Source: an uncultured Alphaproteobacteria bacterium (GTDB lineage Bacteria; Pseudomonadota; Alphaproteobacteria; Micavibrionales; Micavibrionaceae). Taken from it: a DNA stretch of 64,000 nucleotides. The translations under genes and the position numbers were made by a program. This document shows, piece after piece, positions 1 to 8,250 of the stretch. The notes beneath the pieces are model-generated. The model made no database searches, was not told the origin of the DNA, and worked only from the letters and a program-made list of their open reading frames with translations. The stretch spans positions 28,351-92,350 of the forward strand of contig CALHAW010000023.1 of assembly GCA_937934135.1 (NCBI GenBank), in the 5' to 3' direction. The stretch's first letter is position 1. Every line of letters begins with the position of its first letter.

Positions 1-650
1 GGTAGGCGGGCAAGAACAAGGTGTATGATATTCTCTGCCATGTTATGCTCACCATAGGTAATATAAATTTTTTGCCCAAATATTTTATAGGTGCCATCAC
101 CATTGGGTTCGGCCTTGGCACGGATTACAGATAAATCAGATCCTGCTTGTGGTTCGGTCAGGTTCATGGTGCCTGTCCATTCACCAGAAATCATTTTTTC
201 TAAATATTCTTTTTTTTGTGTGTCTGATCCATGCGCGTGGATCGCTTCAATCGCGCCTTGGTTTAATAACGGACACAGCCCAAACGCCATGTTGGCACCT
301 TGCCACATTTCTTGTAAAGGAAACGCCAACAACCATGGAAGCTCTTGACCCCCATGCTCTATTGAAAAGGGAACACCATTCCATCCGCCATCACGATATT
401 CTGCGTATGCTTCTTTCAATCCCTTGGCAGTTGTTACAACGCCGTCTTTTAATGTTGCACCTTCTTGGTCACCGGAATGATTAATCGGCGCTAAGACTTC
501 AGAGGCTAATTTCGCGGCAGGGGTCAGGATACTTTCAATCAGCTCCATATTAATCTCCCCCATTTCTGTATGCGCGGCCAAATTATTCAAGCCAACAACA
601 TGTTCCAAAACAAAGCGCATATCATCGAGGGGGGGGTGATAAGTAGACAT
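1..650 (-). CDS. Acyl-CoA dehydrogenase, DmdC/FadE-like (N-terminal part)
   Basis: Reading the minus strand from the ATG at 650 gives 216 residues with no stop up to the window edge, so the C-terminal part lies outside. The start MSTYHPPLDDMRFVLEHV resembles the short AcylCoA_DH_N domain found in about 590-residue acyl-CoA dehydrogenases of the DmdC type. Further on come a helical N-terminal domain and the flavin/substrate-binding signature MNLTEPQAGSDL followed by a beta-domain start. The family oxidises acyl-CoA thioesters using FAD and passes electrons to ETF. The exact substrate (fatty acyl-CoA or methylmercaptopropionyl-CoA) cannot be told. GGAT lies about 7 nt before the ATG. No pathway neighbour is visible. 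Confidence 0.85.
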   Translation of the reverse strand, partial: MSTYHPPLDDMRFVLEHVVGLNNLAAHTEMGEINMELIESILTPAAKLASEVLAPINHSGDQEGATLKDGVVTTAKGLKEAYAEYRDGGWNGVPFSIEHGGQELPWLLAFPLQEMWQGANMAFGLCPLLNQGAIEAIHAHGSDTQKKEYLEKMISGEWTGTMNLTEPQAGSDLSVIRAKAEPNGDGTYKIFGQKIYITYGEHNMAENIIHLVLARL

Positions 651-856
651 TATAAAATCCTATTGTTGAAAATGTTTATTATATTGAAATTATATACTAT
701 CTCATCGTTCTGTCATCCCTCCGCCATTTTGGGCGTTACGTACACTATACACCTATATGGTGTTTAATGTTTTGCCCCCGTATTTACACCCATGATGGCC
801 TCAAAAAGTTGGCATGGCATTTGAAATATTCTAATAGGAAAGAATAGTAAAATATT

Positions 857-1750
857 ATGAATAACGCCTTAAAATCATTAGAAAATCCTTTGCAAAACAA
901 TGCTTTAGCTGCATTAATCAATCGTGCGCCTGCGGGGATTACCAATGCTATTAAGGATGCGAGTGCCAGAACAGGGGTCAGTTTTGCCTATCTCATGGAT
1001 AAAGCCGCCGCAGAGAGCAGTTTTAACCCTGATGCTAAGGCCAAAACCAGCAGTGCCACAGGCCTCTTTCAATTCATCGAAAGCACATGGATGGATATGG
1101 TGGATAAGCATGGCGCGAAACATGGTGTGAATATCAATCAAAGCCGCCAAGAACTTTTAAATCTTCGTAAAGATCCGGCTCTCGCCAGTGTGATGGCGGC
1201 AGAATTTGCGCAGGATAATAAATCATATCTTCAAAAAAATGTTGGCGGCAATATTGGTGAAACTGAAATGTATTTTGCGCATTTTATGGGTGCAGGTGGT
1301 GCCAATGCGTTCTTATCTCAAATGAAGAAAAACCCCCTTTCAATAGGAGCGGACTTATTCCCACAAGCGGCGCGCGCCAATAAAAATGTGTTTTACGATA
1401 AATCAACAGGAGAGCCAAAAACTCTTCAAGCAATTTACGATCATTTTGATAAAAAATTCCAAGGGAGCGGTGAAGCCCCTGCAACATTGGCGCATAAGCC
1501 AGCTTCTAAAAAAGGGGGTGGTTATCATCATATCCCCCCTTCGTTAAAAAAACCTGTTGAGGTTATTAATGCAGGGGAAAATCGCATTGCCAATTCAATT
1601 TACCAAATGCAATCAGAACTGAATCAGATGCAGGCCTTTTTTGCATCATCGACGCCATCACCTTCAAAATCTATTGGTGGTTTTCCATCGTCTCTTTACG
1701 GGAATTTAAATGATACAACGTCGCTTTTTTTAAGCATGTTGAGAGAGTAA
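857..1750 (+). CDS. Lytic transglycosylase-like (SLT domain) protein
   Basis: This is a 297-residue protein with a goose-lysozyme/SLT-like domain at about residues 40-175. The motif KAAAESSFNP supplies the likely catalytic Glu, and SSATGLFQFIESTW is the usual second SLT block. Such enzymes cleave the glycan strands of peptidoglycan. There is no N-terminal signal peptide or lipobox, so export must use another route (flagellar, or other secretion system) or the enzyme acts only after release; this part is inference. The C-terminal third is low-complexity (Lys/Pro/Ser rich) and ends in a short helix. AGGAAAG lies about 13 nt before the ATG. It stands alone between an oppositely transcribed dehydrogenase and the convergent Sua5 gene. 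Confidence 0.75.
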   Translation: MNNALKSLENPLQNNALAALINRAPAGITNAIKDASARTGVSFAYLMDKAAAESSFNPDAKAKTSSATGLFQFIESTWMDMVDKHGAKHGVNINQSRQELLNLRKDPALASVMAAEFAQDNKSYLQKNVGGNIGETEMYFAHFMGAGGANAFLSQMKKNPLSIGADLFPQAARANKNVFYDKSTGEPKTLQAIYDHFDKKFQGSGEAPATLAHKPASKKGGGYHHIPPSLKKPVEVINAGENRIANSIYQMQSELNQMQAFFASSTPSPSKSIGGFPSSLYGNLNDTTSLFLSMLRE

Positions 1751-1770
1751 GAAGCGGATCAATGATCTTT

Positions 1771-2775
1771 CTAATTATTCTCGGCGGCGCGGCGTAGGCG
1801 CTCATTAATCGCCGCTCCAATCCCAATTTCAGGAATATCCATCACCGCAATCGCCTTGTGGTTGGGCGTGTCCAAATCTCTCATCATTTTAAATAGATTG
1901 GCCGCAGCCTCGTCTAAATCACCGTCTTCACTTAAATTCAGGCATTGCGTGTCATCTAAATCGCTGGCTTTGCCGCCGCCTTCAATTCCCATGAATTTTA
2001 GCGATCCAAACGCCAAAAGCGCTTCACCTGTTTTTACATCAATGGCTTTGAGGCGCACGGGAATGCTGGGGGCGTAATGTTTCAAAAGCTGTCCGGGGGA
2101 TTTTATTTCTTCTTGCGGTTTTTCTTTATTCTGAATATCAATTTCAATATTTTCTAAATATGGTTTTAAATCTTCTGCTGTGATTGCGCCCAAACGTAAG
2201 ATGGTCGGGATTTCGGTGCTTAAATCTAATACTGTTGATTCCAACCCAATTTGACACGGGCCATCGGCCAATATCATCGGGCATCGCGTGCCTAAGCTTT
2301 GCGCGGCATGGGCGGGCGTGGTGGCGCTGGGTTCACCTGATGCGTTGGCGCTGGGGGCGGCAATCGGTACGTTAGATTGTTTAATTACGGCGCGCGCTGT
2401 TTTTTGTGCAGGAACACGTAGGGCGATTGTTTTTAACCCCGCTGTAACCAAATCACTAATGCCGCTATCCACGCGCTTTGGTAAAATAATTGTGAGCGGC
2501 CCCGGCCAAAAATGACTGGCTATTTTGCGCGCACGGTCGTTAAAGCCATCAAAAATAGCTAGTTTTTCTGCCGCGGCTAAATCACTAATATGGACGATTA
2601 AGGGGTTAAAAGACGGGCGTTGCTTCGCATCAAAAATCTTTTGAACAGCATTGTCACTTAACGCATTGGCCGCAAGGCCGTAAACCGTTTCTGTCGGAAT
2701 AACAACAATCTCACCCGCGTTGAGGTGCGCGGCGGCCTCTGTGATCGTATCCGGATTGGTGACTTTAATAACCAT
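1771..2775 (-). CDS. L-threonylcarbamoyladenylate synthase, Sua5 type
   Basis: A protein of 334 residues. The N-terminal YrdC/TsaC domain (about 8-200) shows VIPTETVYGLA, the KQRPSFNPLI nucleotide/bicarbonate-binding block and APSANASGEPSATTP. The linker SPGQLLKHYAPSIPV leads into the extra C-terminal Sua5 domain, so this is the long Sua5 form and not the short TsaC. It makes threonylcarbamoyl-AMP from Thr, bicarbonate and ATP for t6A37 modification of ANN-decoding tRNAs in the cytoplasm. TsaB, TsaD and TsaE are not in the window. It is convergent with the SLT gene (20 bp gap) and divergent from the first DMT transporter (78 bp gap). Confidence 0.92.
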   Translation of the reverse strand: MVIKVTNPDTITEAAAHLNAGEIVVIPTETVYGLAANALSDNAVQKIFDAKQRPSFNPLIVHISDLAAAEKLAIFDGFNDRARKIASHFWPGPLTIILPKRVDSGISDLVTAGLKTIALRVPAQKTARAVIKQSNVPIAAPSANASGEPSATTPAHAAQSLGTRCPMILADGPCQIGLESTVLDLSTEIPTILRLGAITAEDLKPYLENIEIDIQNKEKPQEEIKSPGQLLKHYAPSIPVRLKAIDVKTGEALLAFGSLKFMGIEGGGKASDLDDTQCLNLSEDGDLDEAAANLFKMMRDLDTPNHKAIAVMDIPEIGIGAAINERLRRAAENN

Positions 2776-2853
2776 CTACTTATTCTTGCCTATTTTCTAC
2801 TTAAGTAAAATGCTTTATCATCTACGCAGCGTTTTTACAAAAGAAAGATATCT

Positions 2854-3846
2854 ATGCCTGTTTTATTATCAATGGCGATTGCTGTATTTATTTGGGGTTC
2901 GTACCCTTATGCCGCTGTATTGGGGCTTCATACAATGACAGGCATTGAACTAGTATTTTTTACAACTCTAACTGCGTCTATTATTATTTCCGCAATCGCG
3001 TTTTTTTATTTTTTACAGCGTGGAAAAATTTCAAACCTTATTGAAAGCCATAAGAATTTGCCTGCTTCTGCGTGGTGGACGATTATGGCGAATGGATTCA
3101 CGCACGCTATCTGTCATGGGTTTTTTATGGTTGCCTTGACGATGTCTAATAAAGCGGGTGTTTCCCTTATTTACGAAGCGTGGCCTGTTATGGCGCTTAT
3201 TATGACGCCGTTTTTCTTTCAAAAGAAATGGAAAGAAGTGGGCTTGCGTGATTTTATTATTTGTTTAATTGCCTTAGGCGGCGTTTTGGTGGTTATTTTA
3301 TCTAATACAGAAATAGAAACACCATTTAGCCAGAATAAAAACATTTCCACGGAAACAAATTATATTGAATTGTTAGGGTATGTGTTGGCATTGTTGGGCG
3401 GTTATGCATGTGCATTAAGCGTCGTGCTTAAAGGCGTAATTGCAGAACGCTTTCGGGATTTGAATTATGATACTGGCGCTATTATCATTAGTGAAGTACA
3501 TAGCCGCGTCATTGCCTTTATTATTATGCTCATTGCATTTTTAATTTTTGCACCTTTTTCGACTGAACCATTACTTCAGGTAGGAAATATTCATTGGGGT
3601 TCTGTTCTTTATGTCGGATTTGTTGTAGCGATTCTAGGGGGTGGTTTTTATACCTATGCCTTGATCAATACAGATAATCCAACTATCCATATTCTTAATT
3701 ATTTTGTACCTCTTATTGCCGTCCTCATCTTATGGATGATGGGGGAATCAACGGTGAATACGGGTATTTGGCTTGGTGGTATTTTAATTGTTGTGGCCAA
3801 TATCTATCTCTATTTTTCTGGACGCTCTGCAAAATATTCTGAATAA
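2854..3846 (+). CDS. DMT/EamA-family membrane transporter, copy 1 of 3
   Basis: A protein of 330 residues, almost entirely hydrophobic, with about ten membrane helices in two EamA-like halves (about 1-140 and 160-325). It belongs by overall character to the drug/metabolite transporter superfamily; the substrate is unknown. Family features are the helix pair around GFFMVALTMSNKAGVSLIYE and the C-terminal WMMGESTVNTGIWLGG. It is the first of three consecutive paralogues which share the start MPVLLSMAIAV and the end IYLYFSGR(S/A)AKYSE. A purine-rich AAGAAAG precedes the ATG. The 25 bp to the next copy suggest co-transcription. Confidence 0.85.
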   Translation: MPVLLSMAIAVFIWGSYPYAAVLGLHTMTGIELVFFTTLTASIIISAIAFFYFLQRGKISNLIESHKNLPASAWWTIMANGFTHAICHGFFMVALTMSNKAGVSLIYEAWPVMALIMTPFFFQKKWKEVGLRDFIICLIALGGVLVVILSNTEIETPFSQNKNISTETNYIELLGYVLALLGGYACALSVVLKGVIAERFRDLNYDTGAIIISEVHSRVIAFIIMLIAFLIFAPFSTEPLLQVGNIHWGSVLYVGFVVAILGGGFYTYALINTDNPTIHILNYFVPLIAVLILWMMGESTVNTGIWLGGILIVVANIYLYFSGRSAKYSE

Positions 3847-3913
3847 ACCCTTACGAAAGAAAGGTCTTTTTATGCCTGTTTTATTATCAATGGCGATTGC
3901 TGTACTTATTTGG
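3727..3913 (+). repeat. Long direct repeat at the copy1/copy2 transporter junction
   Basis: These 187 bp cover the last ~40 codons of transporter copy 1, the intergenic ribosome-binding region and the first ~14 codons of copy 2. They match 4730-4916 (copy2/copy3 junction) at an offset of 1003 bp with only two differences seen (an A/G in the codon before Val and a T/C in the N-terminal Ala codon). The flanking coding sequences are far more diverged, so this is a local tract of identity. Confidence 0.9.
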
Positions 3914-4849
3914 GGTTCGTACCCTTATGCCGCTGTTTTAGCACTTAATACAATGACTGGTTTAGAGCTAATATTTATTTCAACAATCGTTGCGTCGCTT
4001 GCTATTTCACTGGTGACGGTGATTTACTTTGTAAAAAATAATAATATACAGCAAGTCATTCAAGGTCATAAAAGTTTTTCTAAATCGACATGGGTTGCCA
4101 TATTTGCAAGCGGTATTACTCATATTGTCTGTAACGGTTTTTTCTTTTTGGCGTTGGGTATGTCGCATAAAGCAGGTGTTTCTCTGGTTTATGAATCTTG
4201 GCCAATTATTGCAGTCGTCGCAACGCCATTTTTTATCAGAAAAAAATGGAAAGAGGTCGGCTTACAGGAATTTATAGTTAGTATAATTGCCATGTGTGGT
4301 GTTGTTGTTGTGATTTTATCAAATGAACAAATTGATCTTCCATTCGGGCAATCAAGGGATCTTAATAAAGAAATAAATTATGTTGAGCTTTTGGGCTATG
4401 TCGTTGCATTTTTGGGCGGATACGCTTGTGCTTTAAATGCAATTTCAAAAGGGTATGTCGCTGAAGTATTTCGTACGGCACATCACCAAACTGGTGCAAT
4501 TATTATGAGTGAGTTCTATAGCCGTGTCATTGCATTGATTATTATGCTTATTTCTCTGCCTTTATATTATCAATATATAAATTGGGGCAATATAGAGTGG
4601 CTTCCTAGTATATATATTGGCTTCGTTGTTCTTTTGTTGGGTGGGTTTTTCTATACTTATTCTCTGATTAATACGGATCTTCCCACTATCCATATACTTT
4701 ATTATTTTGTACCGCTTCTGGCGGTGTTAATCTTATGGATGATGGGGGAATCAACGGTGAATACGGGTATTTGGCTTGGTGGTATTTTGATTGTTGTGGC
4801 CAATATCTATCTCTATTTTTCTGGACGCTCTGCAAAATATTCTGAATAA
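3872..4849 (+). CDS. DMT/EamA-family membrane transporter, copy 2 of 3
   Basis: A protein of 325 residues and about ten membrane helices, most similar to copy 1: GFFFLALGMSHKAGVSLVYE, KKWKEVGLQEF, and a last ~40 residues virtually identical to copy 1. An in-frame upstream start at 3788 would lie inside copy 1. The ATG at 3872 is chosen because it is preceded by GAAAGAAAGG and begins with the MPVLLSM shared by all three copies. The middle of the protein is clearly diverged from copy 1, while both ends are nearly identical at DNA level. That pattern suggests duplication followed by gene conversion or junction-mediated recombination. Confidence 0.85.
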   Translation: MPVLLSMAIAVLIWGSYPYAAVLALNTMTGLELIFISTIVASLAISLVTVIYFVKNNNIQQVIQGHKSFSKSTWVAIFASGITHIVCNGFFFLALGMSHKAGVSLVYESWPIIAVVATPFFIRKKWKEVGLQEFIVSIIAMCGVVVVILSNEQIDLPFGQSRDLNKEINYVELLGYVVAFLGGYACALNAISKGYVAEVFRTAHHQTGAIIMSEFYSRVIALIIMLISLPLYYQYINWGNIEWLPSIYIGFVVLLLGGFFYTYSLINTDLPTIHILYYFVPLLAVLILWMMGESTVNTGIWLGGILIVVANIYLYFSGRSAKYSE

Positions 4850-4916
4850 ACCCTTACGAAAGAAAGGTCTTTTTATGCCTGTTTTATTATCAATGGCGAT
4901 TGCCGTACTTATTTGG
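4730..4916 (+). repeat. Long direct repeat at the copy2/copy3 transporter junction
   Basis: Second copy of the 187-bp near-identical block (partner at 3727-3913). It spans the end of transporter copy 2, the spacer with its AAAGAAAGG ribosome-binding site and the start of copy 3. Identity stops abruptly after the codons for LIW, where copy 3 becomes quite different. Confidence 0.9.
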
Positions 4917-5852
4917 AGCTTATATCCCATGGCGGCGACGATTGGGCTTGAACAAATGTCCAGCCTTCAAATGATTGTGGTTGTTTATTTATTTTCAGGC
5001 CTTGGCGCTTTATTAATGGGTGGGTTTTATCTGCTTCAAAATGGTTCTTTAAAACAAGCCATTTCTATTCAAAAAAGCTTAAAACTGAAATCTTATTACC
5101 CGATTATTATTAGCGGTATTGCAGGCTGTCTTTGTCATACCTTTTTTATCATTGCTCTAACGATGGCAGATAAGGGCGGGGTCTCCCTTTTATATGAATC
5201 ATGGCCCATTATTGCCCTGGTTGCGACACCCTTTATGATGAAAAAAAAATGGAAAGAGGTAAGCCTAAAAGACTTTATGGTAAGCATTATGGCGATGGTG
5301 GGGGTTGCGATTGTTGTTTTTTCGGATCAGGATATTGATTTAACCCTTCATAGTTCGAATATGTTATCAGAAAAGCCAAATTATAGCGCGCTGGGTGGCT
5401 ATATCCTTGCCTTTGTTGGTGCTTATATGTGCGCTATTTTGGTGGTGACCAAAGGCGTTTTTTCCGAGAATTTTAACAGTTTAAATGATGATTTGGGATC
5501 AACATTAATTAGTGAAATTTTCAGTCGCTCCATCAGTATGGTTTTGATGTTTGGGGTGTTTTTTCTGTTTGATGAACAGATGGATTTTGCGGCAATACAT
5601 TGGTCATCTACGTTTTTTATTGGATTCATGGTTTTTGTTGTAGGGGGCGCTCTTTATACATATTCTCTCCTTCAATCTGATACACCAACAATCCATGTGA
5701 TGTATTATTTTGTCCCTGTTGGCGCGGTCGTATGGCTTTGGCTTGCGGGAGAAACCACAATTAATATCGGCCTCTTTATTGGGGGCGCGATTATTGTGGG
5801 AAGTAATATCTATCTCTATTTTTCTGGACGCGCCGCAAAATACTCGGAATAA
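4875..5852 (+). CDS. DMT/EamA-family membrane transporter, copy 3 of 3
   Basis: A protein of 325 residues and the most diverged of the three paralogues. It keeps the shared start MPVLLSMAIAVLIW, the block TMADKGGVSLLYESWPIIALVATPF, KKWKEVSLKDF and the C-terminal IYLYFSGRAAKYSE, but differs from copies 1 and 2 through most of both halves. The ATG at 4875 is chosen over an in-frame start inside copy 2 for the same reasons as in copy 2. About ten membrane helices; an inner-membrane carrier of unknown small metabolites. Stop at 5852, 10 bp before the convergent anmK stop, with no obvious terminator hairpin between. Confidence 0.85.
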   Translation: MPVLLSMAIAVLIWSLYPMAATIGLEQMSSLQMIVVVYLFSGLGALLMGGFYLLQNGSLKQAISIQKSLKLKSYYPIIISGIAGCLCHTFFIIALTMADKGGVSLLYESWPIIALVATPFMMKKKWKEVSLKDFMVSIMAMVGVAIVVFSDQDIDLTLHSSNMLSEKPNYSALGGYILAFVGAYMCAILVVTKGVFSENFNSLNDDLGSTLISEIFSRSISMVLMFGVFFLFDEQMDFAAIHWSSTFFIGFMVFVVGGALYTYSLLQSDTPTIHVMYYFVPVGAVVWLWLAGETTINIGLFIGGAIIVGSNIYLYFSGRAAKYSE

Positions 5853-5862
5853 CGCTTTCCTT

Positions 5863-6990
5863 TTATGCTTTGTATAAAATGCCGCCTGTTGCAGGGGCGG
5901 GAATGCCCGTGGTTGCTGGCAGGGTAAGGGGTAGGCCTAATAATGAGCGCACTGCTAAATACGCAAATCCTTGCGCTTCCAACCCGTCACCGTTCCACCC
6001 CAATGTTTCAACGGGCTTTACAGGACAAGAAAGCGCCTGATTAAGGCGCATCATTAAATAACTATTATGGCGTCCCCCGCCCGCAATATAAAGTGCATGC
6101 GGCGTTTCTGGTAAATGCTGCATGGAATAAAGAATGCTTTGCACGGTAAATTCGGACAAAGTTGCGACTGCATCTGCCAATGGTAGATCATAGGCGCGTG
6201 TGACCTTCCATTCATTTCGGTCTAATGATTTGGGCGGTTTTTTTTCAAAATAAGGATGCTTCATCCAATCTGAAATCATTTCATTGTTTGGCGTGCCAGA
6301 TTTGGCTAATCGCCCACCACTATCGTAATTCTTACCCGTTTTTTCCTTCACCAAATCATCAATCAACGCATTGGCAGGGCCCGTATCAAAGGCCAAAATA
6401 TCGTCACGGTTTGCCCCCAACCATGTAATGTTTCCCACGCCGCCCAAATTTAAAATTGCAATCGGCTTTTTAATATTACTGGCAAAGGCGCGATGACAAA
6501 GGGGGAGCAGGGGCGCGCCTTGGCCTCCTGCTTCAATATCGGCTTGGCGCATATGCCCAATCACATTGATACCTGTTTCACGGGCTAATCGTGCGGGGTC
6601 GCCTAATTGCCATGTAAAACGTTTGGCGGGAATATGTGTGATGCTCTGCCCATGAAATCCAATAATATTGGGTTTCATTTGGGAATGGGTTATAAATTCT
6701 TTTACCACCTCAATATGGGTCTGGGTGATCAAATCATCGGCGTGCGCCGTGTCAGCATCGGGCGTTTCGCGCCGCATTACCTTATGGACGGCCTGTTTAA
6801 TGTGATCGCCATAGAAATAGGTCTTAAAGGATAAAAGCAGTGTTTCATCCTTTCCATCGGTTTGCACCATGGCCGCATCAATACCATCCAGTGATGTACC
6901 AGACATTAATCCCAATGCTATATAGGGTTGAGTTTTGTTCACGGTTTTCTCCATGGTTTGAGGCGCGGTATAGACTTTCTTTTCTGTCAT
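5863..6990 (-). CDS. anmK: Anhydro-N-acetylmuramic acid kinase
   Basis: A protein of 375 residues, the usual length of Anm[16 protein letters not shown] near residue 28 is the phosphate-binding signature of the family; [10 protein letters not shown] and [15 protein letters not shown] in the middle, and [14 protein letters not shown] near the end, complete it. The enzyme converts 1,6-anhydro-MurNAc to MurNAc-6-phosphate during cell-wall recycling in the cytoplasm. The ATG at 6990 is preferred over the one at 6954 because AAGGAA sits about 9 nt upstream of the former and nothing is upstream of the latter. It is divergent from tyrS with only 15 bp between start codons, so each promoter must overlap the other gene's beginning. 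Confidence 0.93.
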   Translation of the reverse strand: MTEKKVYTAPQTMEKTVNKTQPYIALGLMSGTSLDGIDAAMVQTDGKDETLLLSFKTYFYGDHIKQAVHKVMRRETPDADTAHADDLITQTHIEVVKEFITHSQMKPNIIGFHGQSITHIPAKRFTWQLGDPARLARETGINVIGHMRQADIEAGGQGAPLLPLCHRAFASNIKKPIAILNLGGVGNITWLGANRDDILAFDTGPANALIDDLVKEKTGKNYDSGGRLAKSGTPNNEMISDWMKHPYFEKKPPKSLDRNEWKVTRAYDLPLADAVATLSEFTVQSILYSMQHLPETPHALYIAGGGRHNSYLMMRLNQALSCPVKPVETLGWNGDGLEAQGFAYLAVRSLLGLPLTLPATTGIPAPATGGILYKA

Positions 6991-6999
6991 GCGTATAAA
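6971..6999 (+). promoter_or_regulatory. Putative tyrS promoter (leaderless)
   Basis: TAGACT (6971-6976), 17 bp spacer, TATAAA (6994-6999). The -10 ends 6 nt before the tyrS ATG and there is no Shine-Dalgarno site, so transcription would begin at or next to the start codon. Pattern-based only. Confidence 0.4.
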
Positions 7000-7005
7000 T
7001 TCCTT

Positions 7006-8250
7006 ATGACACAGTATAAATCAGATTTCTTAAATATCTTAACGGCGCGTGGCTTTATTCACCAGTGTAGTGATTTTGACACGCTGGATGCTAAATTAAT
7101 GGAAGGCGTACAAAGTGCCTATATCGGGTTTGATGCGACCGCACAAAGCCTCCATGTTGGAAATCTAACAGGCATTATGATGTTGAAATGGTTTCAGGAA
7201 TGCGGCCATAAACCCATTACATTGATGGGGGGCGGCACTTCAAAAATTGGTGACCCTTCTTTTAAGGATGAACAGCGTCAGCTCCTTGATGATGAAACAA
7301 TTAATGCTAATATCGCGCACATCCAATCCACCTGCTTCAATCAATTTCTACATTACGGTGATGGCAATAATGATGCCGTTATGGTGAATAATAATGATTG
7401 GCTTGATGGGTTGCATTATCTCTCTTTCCTACGTGACTATGGCCGCCACTTCACGGTGAACCGCATGCTGTCTTTTGACTCGGTCAAAACACGCCTTGAA
7501 CGCGAAAGCCCACTCAGTCTTCTTGAATTTAATTACATGGTGATGCAAGGGTACGATTTTGTTGAACTGAATAAACGCTATGGCACTATCTTGCAAATGG
7601 GCGGATCAGATCAGTGGGGCAATATTATTAATGGGGTGGATTTAGGGCATAAAGCCCATCAAATGAAACTCATTGCACTCACCGCGCCTCTACTGACAAC
7701 GCCAGATGGCGTAAAAATGGGCAAAACCGTAAATGGTGCAGTATGGCTTAATTCTGCACTTCTTAGCCCCTATGATTATTACCAGTTCTGGCGAAATTGT
7801 GACGATGCGATGGTCGGCACATTATTGAAACGCTTCACCATGATGCCGATGGATGAAATTACAAAACTTGAATCCCTTCAGGGTCAAGAAATAAACCAAG
7901 CCAAAAAGATTTTAGCGTTTGAAGCCACCAAGCTTTGCCATGGGGAGCAGGCCGCCAAAGATGCTGAAATGACAGCGCAAAAAGTTTTTGAACAAGGTAG
8001 CGTGGGTGACGATTTACCGACTATTGAAATTGCCAGCAGTGATGTTGAAAACGCAATAGTGGCTGATCTATTTATTCAAGCAGGGTTATGTGAAAGTAAG
8101 GGTGAGTTTAAAAGATTGGTGAAAGGGGGCGGTGCAAAATTAAATGATAAATCTATTACAGATGTTAATATGATTTTGGGGGCGTGCGATACAGATCACC
8201 ATAAAATATCATCAGGCAAAAAACGCCACGCTATTGTTAAAATAAAATAA
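7006..8250 (+). CDS. tyrS: Tyrosine--tRNA ligase
   Basis: A protein of 414 residues and a class I aminoacyl-tRNA synthetase. HVGN (residues 50-53) is the HIGH motif, [13 protein letters not shown] is the tyrosine-specific block, KMGKT (about 237) is the KMSKS loop, and the C-terminal ~60 residues ([14 protein letters not shown]) form the S4 RNA-binding domain. It charges tRNA-Tyr. The ATG at 7006 is chosen because family members begin with a few residues before the DFL..L..RGF helix; an in-frame start at 6928 would run through the anmK 5' end. The stop codon directly abuts the stop codon of the convergent YhdP-like gene (zero bases between). Confidence 0.95.
   Translation: MTQYKSDFLNILTARGFIHQCSDFDTLDAKLMEGVQSAYIGFDATAQSLHVGNLTGIMMLKWFQECGHKPITLMGGGTSKIGDPSFKDEQRQLLDDETINANIAHIQSTCFNQFLHYGDGNNDAVMVNNNDWLDGLHYLSFLRDYGRHFTVNRMLSFDSVKTRLERESPLSLLEFNYMVMQGYDFVELNKRYGTILQMGGSDQWGNIINGVDLGHKAHQMKLIALTAPLLTTPDGVKMGKTVNGAVWLNSALLSPYDYYQFWRNCDDAMVGTLLKRFTMMPMDEITKLESLQGQEINQAKKILAFEATKLCHGEQAAKDAEMTAQKVFEQGSVGDDLPTIEIASSDVENAIVADLFIQAGLCESKGEFKRLVKGGGAKLNDKSITDVNMILGACDTDHHKISSGKKRHAIVKIK

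Noticed and set aside
749..763. Dyad ACACC-TATAT-GGTGT in the gap between the acyl-CoA dehydrogenase and transglycosylase genes
   Set aside because: Short, AT-rich centre, no known operator match and no T-run; could be an operator but there is not enough to list it.
2854..5852. Three similar transporter frames as fragments of one broken gene or an assembly duplication
   Set aside because: Each frame is complete with start, ribosome-binding site and stop, and the cores differ at many residues, so they are separate genes.
6928..7005. 26-codon N-terminal extension of TyrS
   Set aside because: It would overlap the anmK coding start, is not seen in family N termini, and a promoter-like sequence lies within it.
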